Notes: generated from the sequence alone by a model not told the origin. 64,000 nucleotides of DNA from Staphylococcus gallinarum (GCF_000875895.1 NZ_JXCF01000001.1:124001-188000), one strand, 5' to 3'. Shown: positions 8,680-18,817, counted from the first letter of the stretch. Made by a program: numbers and translations.

Positions 8680-9858
8680 TTATTTCTCTTGTAAACCTCT
8701 AATTAATACTTCAGCTACTTCCGGTCTTGAGAATTCTTTAGGTAATGATTCGCCATTTCTCAATTTTTCTCTTACTTTTGTTCCACTTAAATGTAAGTGA
8801 TCAGATGCATCGTGTGGGCATGTTTTTGCAGTTGCCATGTTTTCACATTTTTTACAGTAAAAAGCATGTTCAAATTTTAAGATGTGAATCCCTAATTCAG
8901 CTTCATATTGCGAGATAAGTTCTTGCGCTTCATATGTGCCATAGTAATCACCGACTCCAGCATGATCACGACCGACAATAAAGTGTGTACAGCCATAGTT
9001 TTTACGTACTGTCGCATGTAAAATTGCTTCTCGTGGTCCTGCATATCTCATTGCAGCTGGATAGATAACTAAACGCGTGCGGTCAGCAGGATAATAATGT
9101 TTTAATATCGCCTGATAACTTTCCATTCTAACTGCCGCAGGTATATCGTCAGATTTAGTCTCTCCCACTAAAGGATTTAATAGTAAACCATCAACTGATT
9201 CTAGCGCTGCTTTTTGAATATATTCATGTGCTCTATGCACTGGATTTCTAGTCTGAAAACCAACAACCGTCTTCCATCCTAAGTCACTAAATAATTGTCT
9301 TGTTTCAACAGGATCTAGATGAAAATCTACAAATTCGTCATGCTTTGGTCTATCCACTAAATGAACTGGACCGGCTAAGTATACGCTGCCTTTTTCGTAG
9401 ACTTTTTTCACACCTGGGTGGTCAACATCTGTTGTACCATATACTAATTTCGCTTCTTTTTCTTTATCATAGGTGTATTTTTCTTCTAAATCTAACACAC
9501 CATAAAGATGATTATCCTCACCATATAAAGCAACTCTATCTCCAATATTTAATTCATTTGCTTGAGCTTCATCCACTGGTAATGTAATAGGAATACTCCA
9601 TACCAATCCATTACTTAAATGCACATTCTCGACTACTTCTGTATAATCTGCCTCGCCCATAAAGCCTTCTAACGGACTGAAACCACCAATCGAAATAAGT
9701 TCTAAATCAGATAAACTCCACGGATTTAGTGTTATAGCAGGAAAATTTTGCGCTTCTTGAATTAATTGCTCTCTTTCTGCACCTTCTACTTGTCTATTAA
9801 TTAATGTGCCACCATGTGGTTGTATTGTATTATTTACAGGTTTATTTGTTACTGTCAT
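8680..9858 (-). CDS. sat: Sulfate adenylyltransferase (ATP sulfurylase)
   Basis: Activates sulfate with ATP to APS and pyrophosphate, the first committed step of assimilation. The [11 protein letters not shown] motif (the Q-x-RNP-x-HxxH nucleotide and sulfate site) and the [13 protein letters not shown] block identify the family. A CKKC...C segment near the C-terminus resembles the zinc-binding Cys set of bacterial homodimeric ATP sulfurylases. Length is about 392 residues. GGGAG is nine bases before the ATG at 9858 and only three before an ATG at 9864. The gene lies between the TauE/SafE permease and cysC, forming an uptake-activation block. Confidence 0.94.
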   Translation of the reverse strand: MTVTNKPVNNTIQPHGGTLINRQVEGAEREQLIQEAQNFPAITLNPWSLSDLELISIGGFSPLEGFMGEADYTEVVENVHLSNGLVWSIPITLPVDEAQANELNIGDRVALYGEDNHLYGVLDLEEKYTYDKEKEAKLVYGTTDVDHPGVKKVYEKGSVYLAGPVHLVDRPKHDEFVDFHLDPVETRQLFSDLGWKTVVGFQTRNPVHRAHEYIQKAALESVDGLLLNPLVGETKSDDIPAAVRMESYQAILKHYYPADRTRLVIYPAAMRYAGPREAILHATVRKNYGCTHFIVGRDHAGVGDYYGTYEAQELISQYEAELGIHILKFEHAFYCKKCENMATAKTCPHDASDHLHLSGTKVREKLRNGESLPKEFSRPEVAEVLIRGLQEK

Positions 9859-9880
9859 TGTCATACACTCCCTTTAATTA

Positions 9881-10792
9881 TTAATCTAGTTCATTTACGT
9901 TGGCCTTTTTTTTAGATACTGAAAAAGGTAATTTTTTATTTTGTGATAATGCAAAAATAACCAATCCTATCCAAACGACAATTAATGCTATTTTTATAGT
10001 CAATGCTACTGTCGTTCCTGGGTTAAATACACTTAATAGCGAACTACTATTTGTAAAGATAATTAATCCACTAACACAAACTGCCAATATATTCATAGGT
10101 AGAATTTTGACAAACCATGCTGCGATAGGTGCTGCTAACATACCACCGACACTTAATGAAATTACAAGTGCCCAATTAATTTGATCCCAACCAAGGAATA
10201 TAATAAAACCTAACGATGCTGAAATAGTTACAAAAAATTCACTTGCAGATACCGTACCGATTGCATAGCGCGGCTCTAATTTTTTCGAAGCTAGTAATAA
10301 TGGCGTATTGACCGGACCCCAGCCACCACCGCCTACTGCATCTAGAAAGCCTGCTACTAAGCCTTGTGGTATCATAGAAAAACGACTGCCTTTGTCGGGA
10401 TTTATTTCGTCAGAAAGCTGTTGATTTCTTTTAAATAGAAACTGGTATAAGATGTATAACCCCATACTTAGTAAGAACACGGCGATAAACGGTTTAATTA
10501 AGTCGCTATGAATATTACTTAGGAATGCGGCGCCTATAAATGCAGTAATTGCACCTGGAATCGCCAACTTAATTAATGTAGGTTTATGCACGTTCTCGAA
10601 TTTCAAGTGTGATGTACCGGATGCTGCTGTTGTCGCAATCTCTGAAAAATGAATCGTTGCGGAAGCAATAGCTGGCGCCACACCAAATGTTAATAATATA
10701 GATGATGAGGATGCACCGAAGCCCATTCCTAATGACCCATCTATCAATTGTGCAAGAAAACCAGCAAGTGCAAAGATAAATAATTTATGCAT
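9881..10792 (-). CDS. TauE/SafE family permease, candidate sulfate or sulfite transporter
   Basis: Integral membrane protein of 303 residues with eight or so hydrophobic segments. It carries the family features DGSLGMGFG near the N-terminus and the repeated glycine-rich GFLDAVGGGGWGPVNTPLLLAS motif in the second half. TauE/SafE members move sulfite, sulfonates and related anions. Sitting between siroheme synthesis and sat in a sulfate-assimilation operon, it is a candidate sulfate importer, or a sulfite exporter protecting against overflow. An AAAGGGG site supports the start. No other sulfate transporter is encoded in the window. Transport direction and substrate are inference. Confidence 0.82.
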   Translation of the reverse strand: MHKLFIFALAGFLAQLIDGSLGMGFGASSSSILLTFGVAPAIASATIHFSEIATTAASGTSHLKFENVHKPTLIKLAIPGAITAFIGAAFLSNIHSDLIKPFIAVFLLSMGLYILYQFLFKRNQQLSDEINPDKGSRFSMIPQGLVAGFLDAVGGGGWGPVNTPLLLASKKLEPRYAIGTVSASEFFVTISASLGFIIFLGWDQINWALVISLSVGGMLAAPIAAWFVKILPMNILAVCVSGLIIFTNSSSLLSVFNPGTTVALTIKIALIVVWIGLVIFALSQNKKLPFSVSKKKANVNELD

Positions 10793-10814
10793 GCGTCGTA
10801 CCCCTTTCGATTTA

Positions 10815-11426
10815 TTAGGTTATTGAATCTAACCATGTTCTAACTTCATATTGTTTATGTTTGTTTAAATAGTCTGAAGACAGAATGTCCTTAAGAAATT
10901 GCTTTCTTTCAGATGCTGTCAATTGGCTCTGTTTAATACGTTGTCTACACTCATATAAAAAATCCACATAGGCTTCATAGTGTTCATCATAACGATCACG
11001 AAATTCTTGTAGTATTTGAGAAGTGAGTCCGGGACTAGCACCTTGTGTTGATACACTTAGCGTCAATTTCCCTCTTTGCAGTATACTTGGAAATGCAATA
11101 TCCCCAGCAGTAACATCTTCTGCATAATTCACTAATGCATGATGGGGTTTCGCCTCCAACACCTGTTTATTTGTAGCAGAATCATTTGTTGCCACTATAA
11201 TCAACGATGCTGTTTGAACATCTGCTACTTGAAATTCTCTTTTACACCATTTAATTACAGAATTTTCAAATAACTTTTGCAATACATCCGTAAGTGTTGG
11301 ACTGATGACAAGTATATGCTTAGTATATTGTGCTAATGTTTGCACTCTACGTTCAGCCACCTTGCCACCACCAATCACTACAACTTGTTTATCTGATATA
11401 TCAAACATAAGTGGAATCAAAGGCAT
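10815..11426 (-). CDS. sirC: Precorrin-2 dehydrogenase of siroheme synthesis
   Basis: NAD-dependent oxidation of precorrin-2 to sirohydrochlorin, the second siroheme step. The N-terminal PLMFDISDKQVVVIGGGKVAERR contains the Rossmann GGGKVA fingerprint. SVSTQGASPGLT, near the middle, is the conserved loop of the SirC/Met8/CysG-N family. The frame is open from 11453, overlapping no upstream gene, and would add nine residues that look unrelated to the family. The ATG at 11426 fits the conserved N-terminus, although its GAGG site is unusually close (two bases), so the start is uncertain. It immediately follows sirB. Confidence 0.88.
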   Translation of the reverse strand: MPLIPLMFDISDKQVVVIGGGKVAERRVQTLAQYTKHILVISPTLTDVLQKLFENSVIKWCKREFQVADVQTASLIIVATNDSATNKQVLEAKPHHALVNYAEDVTAGDIAFPSILQRGKLTLSVSTQGASPGLTSQILQEFRDRYDEHYEAYVDFLYECRQRIKQSQLTASERKQFLKDILSSDYLNKHKQYEVRTWLDSIT

Positions 11427-11456
11427 GTCCTCACTTCTCTCTATACATTTCATTAT

Positions 11457-12197
11457 CTACTGATTCACTAATTCAAATGTTTCTAACACTCTATCTCTTA
11501 ATGCATGCTGTAAATACTTATGATGCCCTAGTCTATGACAGAGTATAATGTCGCTATCTACATCATAACTATTCACAGTACTATCAATGTGTTGTTCCAA
11601 TATGCCTGTAAACCATAGATAAGGCACAACAAATATTTGAGAATGTTTAGCTTCAACTGCTTGCTGCAGTGCTTCCTCAAATTTAGGACCACAAGCTGCT
11701 AAATAACAAACATCAATATCGTTCAATTCTGTGAGATCATATAATTGATCTCGTATAGCTGAAATGTCTTTTTGTGTCTGTGGATTATAACTACCTCTTC
11801 CTATAACCAACACTTTTGCATCATCATTAGGTTTAATACCTGTCTCAGCAATTCGCTCTTTCAACACTGACGTTAATCGTCTTTGTACCCCTAAAGGTTG
11901 GCCATATGACACTTCTACATTAGGAAATTTCAACTGATTTTCTTCAATTTCTGCCGGAATATCTTTAAAGTAATGCCCAGCACTTAACAATAACACCGGT
12001 ACAATTGAAATTTGAGTCGCACCTTGTGCAACTAACTTTTCAAATCCTTGAGATAAGTTAGGGCTTGTTAATTCTAAAAAGCAAATTTCCTGTAGCGGGA
12101 TATCTATTTGTACTTTTACTTTTTCGATAAATGATTTCGCTTCTTCAACAGCCTCAGCAACTCTACTGCCATGACTGACATATAAGACACCTCGCAC
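11457..12197 (-). CDS. sirB: Sirohydrochlorin ferrochelatase (CbiX/SirB family)
   Basis: Inserts ferrous iron into sirohydrochlorin to give siroheme, the prosthetic group of CysI. The N-terminus RGVLYVSHGSR carries the metal-binding His of CbiX-type chelatases. The LLLSAGHYFKDIP block supplies the second conserved His. The 246-residue length fits the two-domain form of Bacillus YlnE. The start is GTG with an AGGAGGGG site five bases upstream. The order cobA, sirB, sirC matches the ylnDEF genes of Bacillus, giving a complete siroheme pathway from uroporphyrinogen III. Confidence 0.9.
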   Translation of the reverse strand: MRGVLYVSHGSRVAEAVEEAKSFIEKVKVQIDIPLQEICFLELTSPNLSQGFEKLVAQGATQISIVPVLLLSAGHYFKDIPAEIEENQLKFPNVEVSYGQPLGVQRRLTSVLKERIAETGIKPNDDAKVLVIGRGSYNPQTQKDISAIRDQLYDLTELNDIDVCYLAACGPKFEEALQQAVEAKHSQIFVVPYLWFTGILEQHIDSTVNSYDVDSDIILCHRLGHHKYLQHALRDRVLETFELVNQ

Positions 12198-12211
12198 ACT
12201 AACCCCTCCTA

Positions 12212-12985
12212 TTACTGATAAGTCAACTTAGCTACCGCTTCATCCACAGGTAATGTCTCAAACCAACTTATCTGATCTCTTAAACGAACGACTTCACCGA
12301 CAACAATCATCGCTGGATTTTCAATATCTTTAGCTATCTCAACAATATTGTCCAATGTACCGACAACCGTTTTTTGATGTTCAGATGTACCTAGATGTAC
12401 GAGTGCGACCGGTGTGTCTACTGAACGACCATTTGTCGTTAGTAATTCACAAATTTCCGGTAATTTTTTCACACCCATATAAATACATAATGTTTCTGGT
12501 CCTAATGCTAAATGTTTCCAATATTCATCTTTATCAATGCCTTTATTGATAACACCTGTAACAAACGCTACAGACGAACTATAATCACGGTGTGTCACAG
12601 GTATACCAGCATAAGCTGGGGCAGCTATTCCTGAAGTTATACCAGGTACAACTTCAAATGGAATATGCTGCTCTGCTAATACCTCAGCTTCTTCTCCCCC
12701 TCTACCAAAAATAAAGGGGTCTCCACCTTTTAAGCGAGTGACAGTAAGCCCTTTTTTGGCCAAACTCACTAACATTTTATTAGTATCTTCTTGTGGCAAT
12801 GAATGATGGTTTGGATCTTTACCACAATACATAAATTTGGCTAAAGGTGAAGCATGATTTAATAGTTCTTTATTTACCAAACGATCATATAAAATAACAT
12901 CCGCTTGTTCTATTGCTTTTAAACCTTTTACTGTTATCAAATCAGGATCTCCTGGACCTGCGCCTACTAAATATACTTTGCCCAT
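12212..12985 (-). CDS. cobA: Uroporphyrinogen-III C-methyltransferase (SUMT)
   Basis: SAM-dependent double methylation of uroporphyrinogen III to precorrin-2, the branch into siroheme. The N-terminal VYLVGAGPGDPDLITVKG is the family signature. VTRLKGGDPFIFGRGGEE and the VPGITSG motif follow, and 257 residues is the normal stand-alone SUMT length (YlnD-type, not a CysG fusion). It lies 23 bases after cysI, so haemoprotein and cofactor synthesis are co-transcribed. It also links the cluster to SAM supply from the methionine genes elsewhere in the window. Confidence 0.92.
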   Translation of the reverse strand: MGKVYLVGAGPGDPDLITVKGLKAIEQADVILYDRLVNKELLNHASPLAKFMYCGKDPNHHSLPQEDTNKMLVSLAKKGLTVTRLKGGDPFIFGRGGEEAEVLAEQHIPFEVVPGITSGIAAPAYAGIPVTHRDYSSSVAFVTGVINKGIDKDEYWKHLALGPETLCIYMGVKKLPEICELLTTNGRSVDTPVALVHLGTSEHQKTVVGTLDNIVEIAKDIENPAMIVVGEVVRLRDQISWFETLPVDEAVAKLTYQ

Positions 12986-13008
12986 CCTGTCACCACTTTC
13001 TCTATTTT

Positions 13009-14715
13009 TTAACTGTGGAACACTTGACCATCATTTACTGCGTCTACAATACCTGCACGTACAACGAAGTCTCCAAAATGTTCTCCCTCAGTTCTTTCTT
13101 TTGCATATTGCAATAATATTGGTCTTAAACTTTCTAATATTTCTGCTTCTCCAATATTTTCTTTATACATTTTATTTAATCGATCACCCGTAAAGCTGGC
13201 TCCTAAATACATATTGTATTTACCTGGCGCTTTACCTATAAAGGCTATTTCTGCCAATGCTGGTCTCGCACAACCATTTGGGCAACCTGTCATACGAATT
13301 GTAATTTCTTCTTCACTCAAGCCTGCTTCATCCAATAAATCTTCAATTTTAGTAATTAAAGAAGGTAGATATCTCTCAGACTCTGCCATTGCTAAACCAC
13401 AAGTTGGGAAAGCAACACATGCCATTGAATTGCGTCGTAAACCTGTGTAATGTTTACCATCAGTTAATCCATACTCATCAATTAAAGCTTCAATTTCTGG
13501 TTTTTTCTGTGCGTCTACATTAGCAATTACCAAGTTTTGGTTTGGTGTTAATCTGAAATCACCTGTATGAATTTCAGCGATTTTACGTAACGCTGTTTTC
13601 AATTTGTAATCTTCTGTATCTTTAACACGACCATTTTGTATAAATAACGTGAAATGCCACTTGCCACTACCTTCAGTCCAACCATATCTGTCACCATTAT
13701 GATCGAAGTGGAATTCACGAGGTGATTCTAAACTCCAACCTAAACGGTTATTCAACTCACTAAGTACCCAATCAGCACCGTAACGGTCTACTGTATATTT
13801 GAAACGCGCATTTTTACGTTCTTGTCTATTACCATAATCACGTTGAATCGTTAAGATCTTTTCACAAACATCTAAAGCATGTTCTTTAGGGAAATAACCT
13901 ATTAAACGCCCAAGTTGTGGATATGTTTTGGTATTACCATGTGTCATACCCATACCGCCACCAACTGTGACATTAAATCCAACAAGCTTGCCATCTTCAA
14001 TAATAGAAATTAAACCAATATCTTGCGAGTATACGTCGATATCGTTTGATGGTGGAACAGCAATACCAATTTTAAATTTACGTGGTAAATATGTTTTACC
14101 GTAAAGTGGTTCTTCCTCAACACTTGTGTCCATCACTTTTTCACCATCTAACCAAATCTCATGATAGGCTTGTGTTCTTGGTGATAGATGTGCACTGATA
14201 TCACTAGCAATTTGGTTAACTTCTGCATGGACATCTGATTGATAAGGGTTCGGGTTGCTCATAACGTTTCGGTTAACATCACCACATGCCGCTAACGTAT
14301 CTAATAATGATTGGTTTATATCAAACATTGTTTGTTTAAGATTTCTCTTTAAGATACCGTGAAATTGGAATGCTTGGCGTGTTGTCAATTTAATCGTGTG
14401 ATTTGCATATTCATTTGCAATATCATCCATTGCAATCCACTGCTCTGGTGTTGACGCACCGCCTGGCGCACGAACTCTAATCATGAAACTATAAGCAGGT
14501 TCTAATTTTTGTTTTCGACGTTCATCTCGAAGATCTCTGTCGTCTTGCATGTAACTACCATGGAATTTTAAAAGTTTAGTATCTTCTTCAGCTATTGCAC
14601 CTGTAATTCTATCTGCTAAACCTTCCTCAATCGTACCGCGAAGATAGTTACTTTCTGTTTTGATTCGTTCCATTTCATCAAGTTTCTCTGAAAAGTTTAA
14701 ATTCGAATCAGCCAT
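13009..14715 (-). CDS. cysI: Assimilatory sulfite reductase haemoprotein, beta subunit
   Basis: Six-electron reduction of sulfite to sulfide on a siroheme-[4Fe-4S] centre. The four cluster ligands are visible at C433, C439 (CVAFPTC) and C478, C482 (CPNGC). The N-terminal part carries the parachute-like ferredoxin/nitrite-sulfite reductase half-domains, including RAPGG and the [10 protein letters not shown] stretch. Length (568 residues) equals that of the NADPH-type CysI. Seventeen bases separate it from cysJ, its electron donor. An AAAGGGATGATAGT leader places the ATG well. Confidence 0.95.
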   Translation of the reverse strand: MADSNLNFSEKLDEMERIKTESNYLRGTIEEGLADRITGAIAEEDTKLLKFHGSYMQDDRDLRDERRKQKLEPAYSFMIRVRAPGGASTPEQWIAMDDIANEYANHTIKLTTRQAFQFHGILKRNLKQTMFDINQSLLDTLAACGDVNRNVMSNPNPYQSDVHAEVNQIASDISAHLSPRTQAYHEIWLDGEKVMDTSVEEEPLYGKTYLPRKFKIGIAVPPSNDIDVYSQDIGLISIIEDGKLVGFNVTVGGGMGMTHGNTKTYPQLGRLIGYFPKEHALDVCEKILTIQRDYGNRQERKNARFKYTVDRYGADWVLSELNNRLGWSLESPREFHFDHNGDRYGWTEGSGKWHFTLFIQNGRVKDTEDYKLKTALRKIAEIHTGDFRLTPNQNLVIANVDAQKKPEIEALIDEYGLTDGKHYTGLRRNSMACVAFPTCGLAMAESERYLPSLITKIEDLLDEAGLSEEEITIRMTGCPNGCARPALAEIAFIGKAPGKYNMYLGASFTGDRLNKMYKENIGEAEILESLRPILLQYAKERTEGEHFGDFVVRAGIVDAVNDGQVFHS

Positions 14716-14732
14716 ACTATCATCCCTTTCTC

Positions 14733-16556
14733 TTAATAAACGTCACGTTGATAACGTTTTTCTTTTTTCATTTCCGTTAGATAAGCTTCAGCTTCCGTTT
14801 CTGACATACCGCCTTCTTGCTCTAATACGTAGCGAATAGTTTGATGAACATCCTTCGCCATTTGTTTCTCATCTCCACAAACGTACAATGCAGCGCCATT
14901 CATTAACCATTCATAGAAAGTAGCACTATGCTCCGCAATTCTATGTTGGACATAAACTTTCTCATCTGTGTCTCTTGAGAATGCTAAATCTAACTTAGTT
15001 AATACATCATCCTTAAGCCATTCTTGCCATTCAGTTTGATATAGGAAGTCCGTTGTAAAATGTTGTTCTCCAAAGAATAACCACGTCTTACTTTCTAACC
15101 CTAATTCTTCACGTTCTTGCATGTATGCTCTAAATGGTGCAACACCCGTCCCCGGCCCAATCATAATCACAGGCGTTTCATCTGTTGGGAATTTGAAATT
15201 TGGATTCTTCTTCAAATAAATTGGAATCGTATCACCTGGTTGAACTCTTTCTGCGAGTTGTACAGAACAAACGCCTGAACGATCTCGACCATGTGCGTGG
15301 TATCTCACTGCGCCAACCGTAATGTGTACTTCATCTGGATTTGCTTTATAACTACTTGCAATAGAGTATTCTCTTGGTGGCAATTTTCTTAATAATTGAT
15401 GTAGATTCTCAGCTTTAAATGTCTCAGATGGGAAATCAGTAAACAAATCGACTAAATCTCTACCATCTATGTATGTGTGTACCCAATCTGCATCTTGCAC
15501 CTTTTCTGATAATTGTGTATTACCAATCAGATCAGCTGCTTTTTGTAATAATGGCTTCGTCAATTTAGTAATTTCAAAATGCTCAGTCAATGCTTTACGC
15601 AATGGTAGTGTATCGCCATCTTCATTAATTGCAATTTCTTCTGTCTCATCAAATTTCAAGGTATCAATTAATAGTGTTACGATTTCCGGATCATTTTCTG
15701 GGATGACTACTAAACAATCACCTGGCTCGTATTCTTCACCATAATTATCAAGCAATAACTCGACATGTCTTACTTCTTTGTTTGAGCCTCTACCATTTAA
15801 ATTGATATTTTCTAATACTTCTGCGCGATATGGATTTGCTTTTGAATAGCGTTTCTCTTTTGCAGAAGCTACTGTTTCTGTAGATGTTACCGTCTGCTGT
15901 TGAATACCAGAACTACTATTAAGCTTTTCAATATTAGCGTTCATCCATTTTTCAGCTAGATCATCATAGTCTATATCACAGTCTTGACGGTCAATGATAC
16001 GTTCGCCGCCTAATTCTTCTAAGCGTTTATCGAAATCTTTACCCGTTTGGCAGAAGAATTCATAAGATTCATCACCTAAAGCTAATACAGAGAATCTAAC
16101 TCCTTCTAATTTTGGTGCCTTTCTACCATGTAAAAACTCATGGAAACTTAACGCATTATCAGGTGGATCTCCTTCACCATGAGTAGATGAAATAACAAAT
16201 AAATCCTCTACTTTTTTCAAATCTTTAGGTTTAAAATCATCCATCGAACTTAATTTAACTGTATAGTTATGTTCTACTAAACGATCAGCAAAGATTTCAC
16301 CTAACCCTTGTGCATTTCCAGTCTCAGAACCATATAAAATCGTAATATGTCGATCACTGTTTGCTTGGGGTTCATTGTTTAGGACGTATTCTGCCACTTG
16401 TGGCGTTGGAGCCGAACCATTTGCTACAGCTTGTTGATTAGCAGTCAAGTAACCACTTAACCATGTCTGTTGCTCAGGCGTAAGGTTTTGAATGATTTGA
16501 TTCAGTTGTGTTGCTTGTTCTTCGTTGAATGGACTGTTTGTTACAGATAAATTCAC
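14733..16556 (-). CDS. cysJ: NADPH-sulfite reductase flavoprotein, alpha subunit
   Basis: Diflavin reductase passing electrons from NADPH through FAD and FMN to CysI. An FMN-binding flavodoxin domain begins near residue 72 ([15 protein letters not shown]). A ferredoxin-reductase-like FAD/NADPH half follows, with [10 protein letters not shown] (FAD), [12 protein letters not shown] (NADPH) and the aromatic C-terminal Tyr of RYQRDVY. The start is GTG with GAGG ten bases upstream. A long inverted repeat lies between cysH and this gene. A second CysJ-like gene, without a haemoprotein partner, is at 26911-28788. Confidence 0.95.
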   Translation of the reverse strand: MNLSVTNSPFNEEQATQLNQIIQNLTPEQQTWLSGYLTANQQAVANGSAPTPQVAEYVLNNEPQANSDRHITILYGSETGNAQGLGEIFADRLVEHNYTVKLSSMDDFKPKDLKKVEDLFVISSTHGEGDPPDNALSFHEFLHGRKAPKLEGVRFSVLALGDESYEFFCQTGKDFDKRLEELGGERIIDRQDCDIDYDDLAEKWMNANIEKLNSSSGIQQQTVTSTETVASAKEKRYSKANPYRAEVLENINLNGRGSNKEVRHVELLLDNYGEEYEPGDCLVVIPENDPEIVTLLIDTLKFDETEEIAINEDGDTLPLRKALTEHFEITKLTKPLLQKAADLIGNTQLSEKVQDADWVHTYIDGRDLVDLFTDFPSETFKAENLHQLLRKLPPREYSIASSYKANPDEVHITVGAVRYHAHGRDRSGVCSVQLAERVQPGDTIPIYLKKNPNFKFPTDETPVIMIGPGTGVAPFRAYMQEREELGLESKTWLFFGEQHFTTDFLYQTEWQEWLKDDVLTKLDLAFSRDTDEKVYVQHRIAEHSATFYEWLMNGAALYVCGDEKQMAKDVHQTIRYVLEQEGGMSETEAEAYLTEMKKEKRYQRDVY

Positions 16557-16649
16557 AGCAAGTTCACCTCATATAGTCTATTTTCATTTCTCTTGTTTTA
16601 AAATACTTTCATTTCATACACATTTGATTAAGTTACAGGATAACCAACC

Positions 16650-16681
16650 TTATATTGCGTGCAAAATGCACACAATATAAT
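16650..16681 (-). promoter_or_regulatory. Inverted repeat between cysH and cysJ
   Basis: TTATATTG and CAATATAA arms continue inward as GTGCA/TGCAC around a three-base centre, with one mismatched pair. Neither strand has a T-tract after it, so it is not an ordinary terminator. It may stabilise or process the cysH-cysJ message, or be an operator for a second promoter. Confidence 0.5.
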
Positions 16682-16749
16682 ACTCGATTGATTATATAAC
16701 TGATTAGTTTACTAAGGTTTAAAAGTAAAAAAATATGTGTATATAGTCG

Positions 16750-17487
16750 TTAAGGTTGTGTTGTATGCAAACCACATTCAGTCTTAGTTGAATTCGTCCA
16801 TCTTCCTGCTCTTGAATCACCTGAACCACTGACAGCTGATGTACAAGGAATGCAACCAATACTAGGATAGTTAAAATCATGTAATTCGTTATAATGTAAA
16901 TCGTATTTCTTGATGTAATCCCATACATCGTCCCAAGTCCAATGAATTAAAGGACATACCTTAACAGATTGGAAGCGTTCATCTTTGTTGATAAAATTCG
17001 TGTTTGCTCTTGAAGGTCCCTGTGATCGACGCAAACCTGAAACCCATGCTGTCGCACCTGATAATACTTCTTCTAAAGGTTTAATCTTGCGAATATAACA
17101 ACACATATTAGGGTCACTCTTCCATAATGCTGGTTTATATTCCGCAGATTGCTCTTCTAATGTTAAATCTGGTTTCTTTAGTTTTATATTGAGTTCTGGA
17201 TAACGTGCTTTAACTCTGTCTATCAAATCATAAGTTTCTTGGAAATGGAGGTCAGTATCTAAAAAGACAATCTCAGCATCTTTTTTCACGCTATAGATCA
17301 AGTCAATTAGAATCATGCCTTCTGCACCAAAACTACATGAATAAATAATAGAGTCACCATACGTTTCATAAGCCCAAGAGATTACTTCACGTGCACCTTT
17401 TGTCTCGTCTGTAATATCAACATTGTCAAACGCGTCATCATAAAAGTTATCATAAGTAATTTTTTCTACTGACATTAATGGGTTCAT
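16750..17487 (-). CDS. cysH: Adenylyl-sulfate/phosphoadenylyl-sulfate reductase
   Basis: Thioredoxin-dependent reduction of APS (or PAPS) to sulfite. The ATP-pyrophosphatase-like fold shows SCSFGAEG near residue 50 and [11 protein letters not shown] near 80. C129-C130 and C212-x-x-C215 are the four ligands of the [4Fe-4S] cluster typical of APS reductases and Bacillus CysH. C238 in the ECGLH tail is the catalytic nucleophile. It is first in the operon. GGGG abuts the first ATG, and an alternative ATG lies 12 bases in (MSVEKI), so the exact start is unsure. A promoter and palindrome lie upstream. Confidence 0.93.
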   Translation of the reverse strand: MNPLMSVEKITYDNFYDDAFDNVDITDETKGAREVISWAYETYGDSIIYSCSFGAEGMILIDLIYSVKKDAEIVFLDTDLHFQETYDLIDRVKARYPELNIKLKKPDLTLEEQSAEYKPALWKSDPNMCCYIRKIKPLEEVLSGATAWVSGLRRSQGPSRANTNFINKDERFQSVKVCPLIHWTWDDVWDYIKKYDLHYNELHDFNYPSIGCIPCTSAVSGSGDSRAGRWTNSTKTECGLHTTQP

Positions 17488-17542
17488 CCCCTTTTTTCTT
17501 TAATGTGCTCCGTAAAACTCCGCGCTACATTTTCGTATTTAG

Positions 17543-17599
17543 AATTATTCGAAAATAATTTATGTTAATCACTTTACTCACTGTCATTTTTTATGTCAA
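17543..17599 (-). promoter_or_regulatory. cysH promoter with palindromic operator
   Basis: On the minus strand TTGACA (17599-17594), a 17-base spacer and TAAAGT (17576-17571) form a sigma-A promoter. Just downstream, at the expected transcription start, is the perfect palindrome AATTATTTTCGAATAATT (17543-17560). The position suits a repressor. The staphylococcal cysteine regulator CymR is a candidate by biology, but I cannot match its site with certainty. No SAM (S-box) riboswitch is visible in the leader. Confidence 0.55.
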
Positions 17600-17838
17600 G
17601 TCTATTTCACCAGTATAATCAAGCGTTCAATTCAATTGAGAATAACGCTACAACCCCTTTAAAATCAACGTTTATAAAGCGATTTTATAATTATTTTAAA
17701 AAGATAATTACAATAATCTGAAATCCCTACAAACCTTGTCAGTATTGACTTTATTAATGATTTTAGTTTTTTGAAAATTTTTATTTTTTATAATGATTCT
17801 AATTTGTAAACCAACTCTATTTACATTGATAATACAAA
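17600..17838. other. Non-coding region between the cysH promoter and the parB terminator
   Basis: Very AT-rich, with no credible open frame. A small inverted repeat (AGCGTT...AACGCT) sits near 17622-17650. Nothing else recognised. Confidence 0.5.
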
Positions 17839-17839
17839 A

Positions 17840-17884
17840 ATACACTTTGGATGTCGGGATATATCGGCAACATTCAAAGTGTAT
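17840..17884 (-). terminator. Terminator of the parB gene
   Basis: Ten-base arms ATACACTTTG and CAAAGTGTAT enclose a partly self-paired loop. On the minus strand the stem is followed by TTTTTG. It lies about 95 bases past the parB stop and separates it from cysH. Confidence 0.75.
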
Positions 17885-17977
17885 TTATAAATGATAATTT
17901 CTTATAGCGCACTCATATTGATTAAGGCGCGCCCAATTTTACATATTTGGAATTAAACGGCAGCGTATATCACATTA

Positions 17978-18817
17978 TTAATCAAGATTGTATTTATCAT
18001 TTAATTGTCGTATTAAGTTTCTAAATTCTTCTTCTGACTTAAATTCAAATGTGATATGTCCCTTTCTATTACGCGTAGAAATGGCTACTTTGGCACCATA
18101 TTGTTCCTGTAATTGACGTTCTTGTTGTCGAATAAATTTCGGTTTCGTAATTGAGTCACTTTGTGTAGGTTCTGCTATTTGATTATTAGTCGTTAACGTT
18201 TGTACATAGGATTCTAATTCACGGACACTCCATGATTCTTTGATTGCTTGGTTGGCAATTTGTTTCATCCTTGTTGGTTCTTTCACGATTAACAACGTTC
18301 TACCATGTGCACCTGAAAGCTTTCCTGCTTTAACCATTTGAGCTATTTCATTAGGTAAGTGTAGTAAACGTAGCATATTAGCAATATATGGGCGCGATTT
18401 ACTCAAACGGGCTGCCACTTGTTGTTGTGTTAATTTCAAATCAGTCATTAATTTCTTATAACTTTCTGCCTCTTCTATTGCATTTAAGTCTTCTCGTTGC
18501 AAATTTTCTATTATGGCAAGTTCCATCATATCTTCATCAGTTAAAGATTTAACGATTGCAGGTATATGAGACATCCCCGCTCGTTGAGAAGCACGAAAAC
18601 GTCTTTCCCCAACTACAATTGTATAACCGGTTATCGCCTTCCTAACTACGATAGGCTGCAAGACACCATGATTCTTAATCGAACCAGCTAAGTCATCTAG
18701 CTTCTCCTCATCAAAGGTCTTTCTCGGTTGATAAGGGTTGGCTTTAATTTCATCAAGCTTTATCTCTTGTATTTCAGCATCCCCCACTAACTGTAATCGT
18801 TGATCTTCTACATTCAT
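17978..18817 (-). CDS. parB: ParB/Spo0J family chromosome partitioning protein
   Basis: CTP-dependent DNA clamp that loads at parS sites and recruits SMC for origin segregation. The N-terminal CTPase region shows the conserved GERRFR at 70-75 and ENLQREDL at 104-111. A helix-turn-helix follows at about 128-150 (LTQQQVAARLSKSRPYIANML), then a dimerisation tail. Length is 279 residues. In S. aureus a parB gene also lies divergent from metICFE, and that arrangement is kept here. On its other side sits the sulfate cluster, where I recall S. aureus having a mechanosensitive channel and ychF. Its Noc paralogue is usually next to gidB, so parB is preferred. No consensus parS was noticed in the window. 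Confidence 0.88.
   Translation of the reverse strand: MNVEDQRLQLVGDAEIQEIKLDEIKANPYQPRKTFDEEKLDDLAGSIKNHGVLQPIVVRKAITGYTIVVGERRFRASQRAGMSHIPAIVKSLTDEDMMELAIIENLQREDLNAIEEAESYKKLMTDLKLTQQQVAARLSKSRPYIANMLRLLHLPNEIAQMVKAGKLSGAHGRTLLIVKEPTRMKQIANQAIKESWSVRELESYVQTLTTNNQIAEPTQSDSITKPKFIRQQERQLQEQYGAKVAISTRNRKGHITFEFKSEEEFRNLIRQLNDKYNLD

Noticed and set aside
12913-13193. Plus-strand open frames opposite cobA and cysI
   Set aside because: They lie opposite genes with diagnostic motifs and show no ribosome binding site or family pattern.
17488-17838. SAM (S-box) riboswitch in front of cysH
   Set aside because: The conserved S-box core and terminator pair are not seen; only a palindrome and the parB terminator are present.
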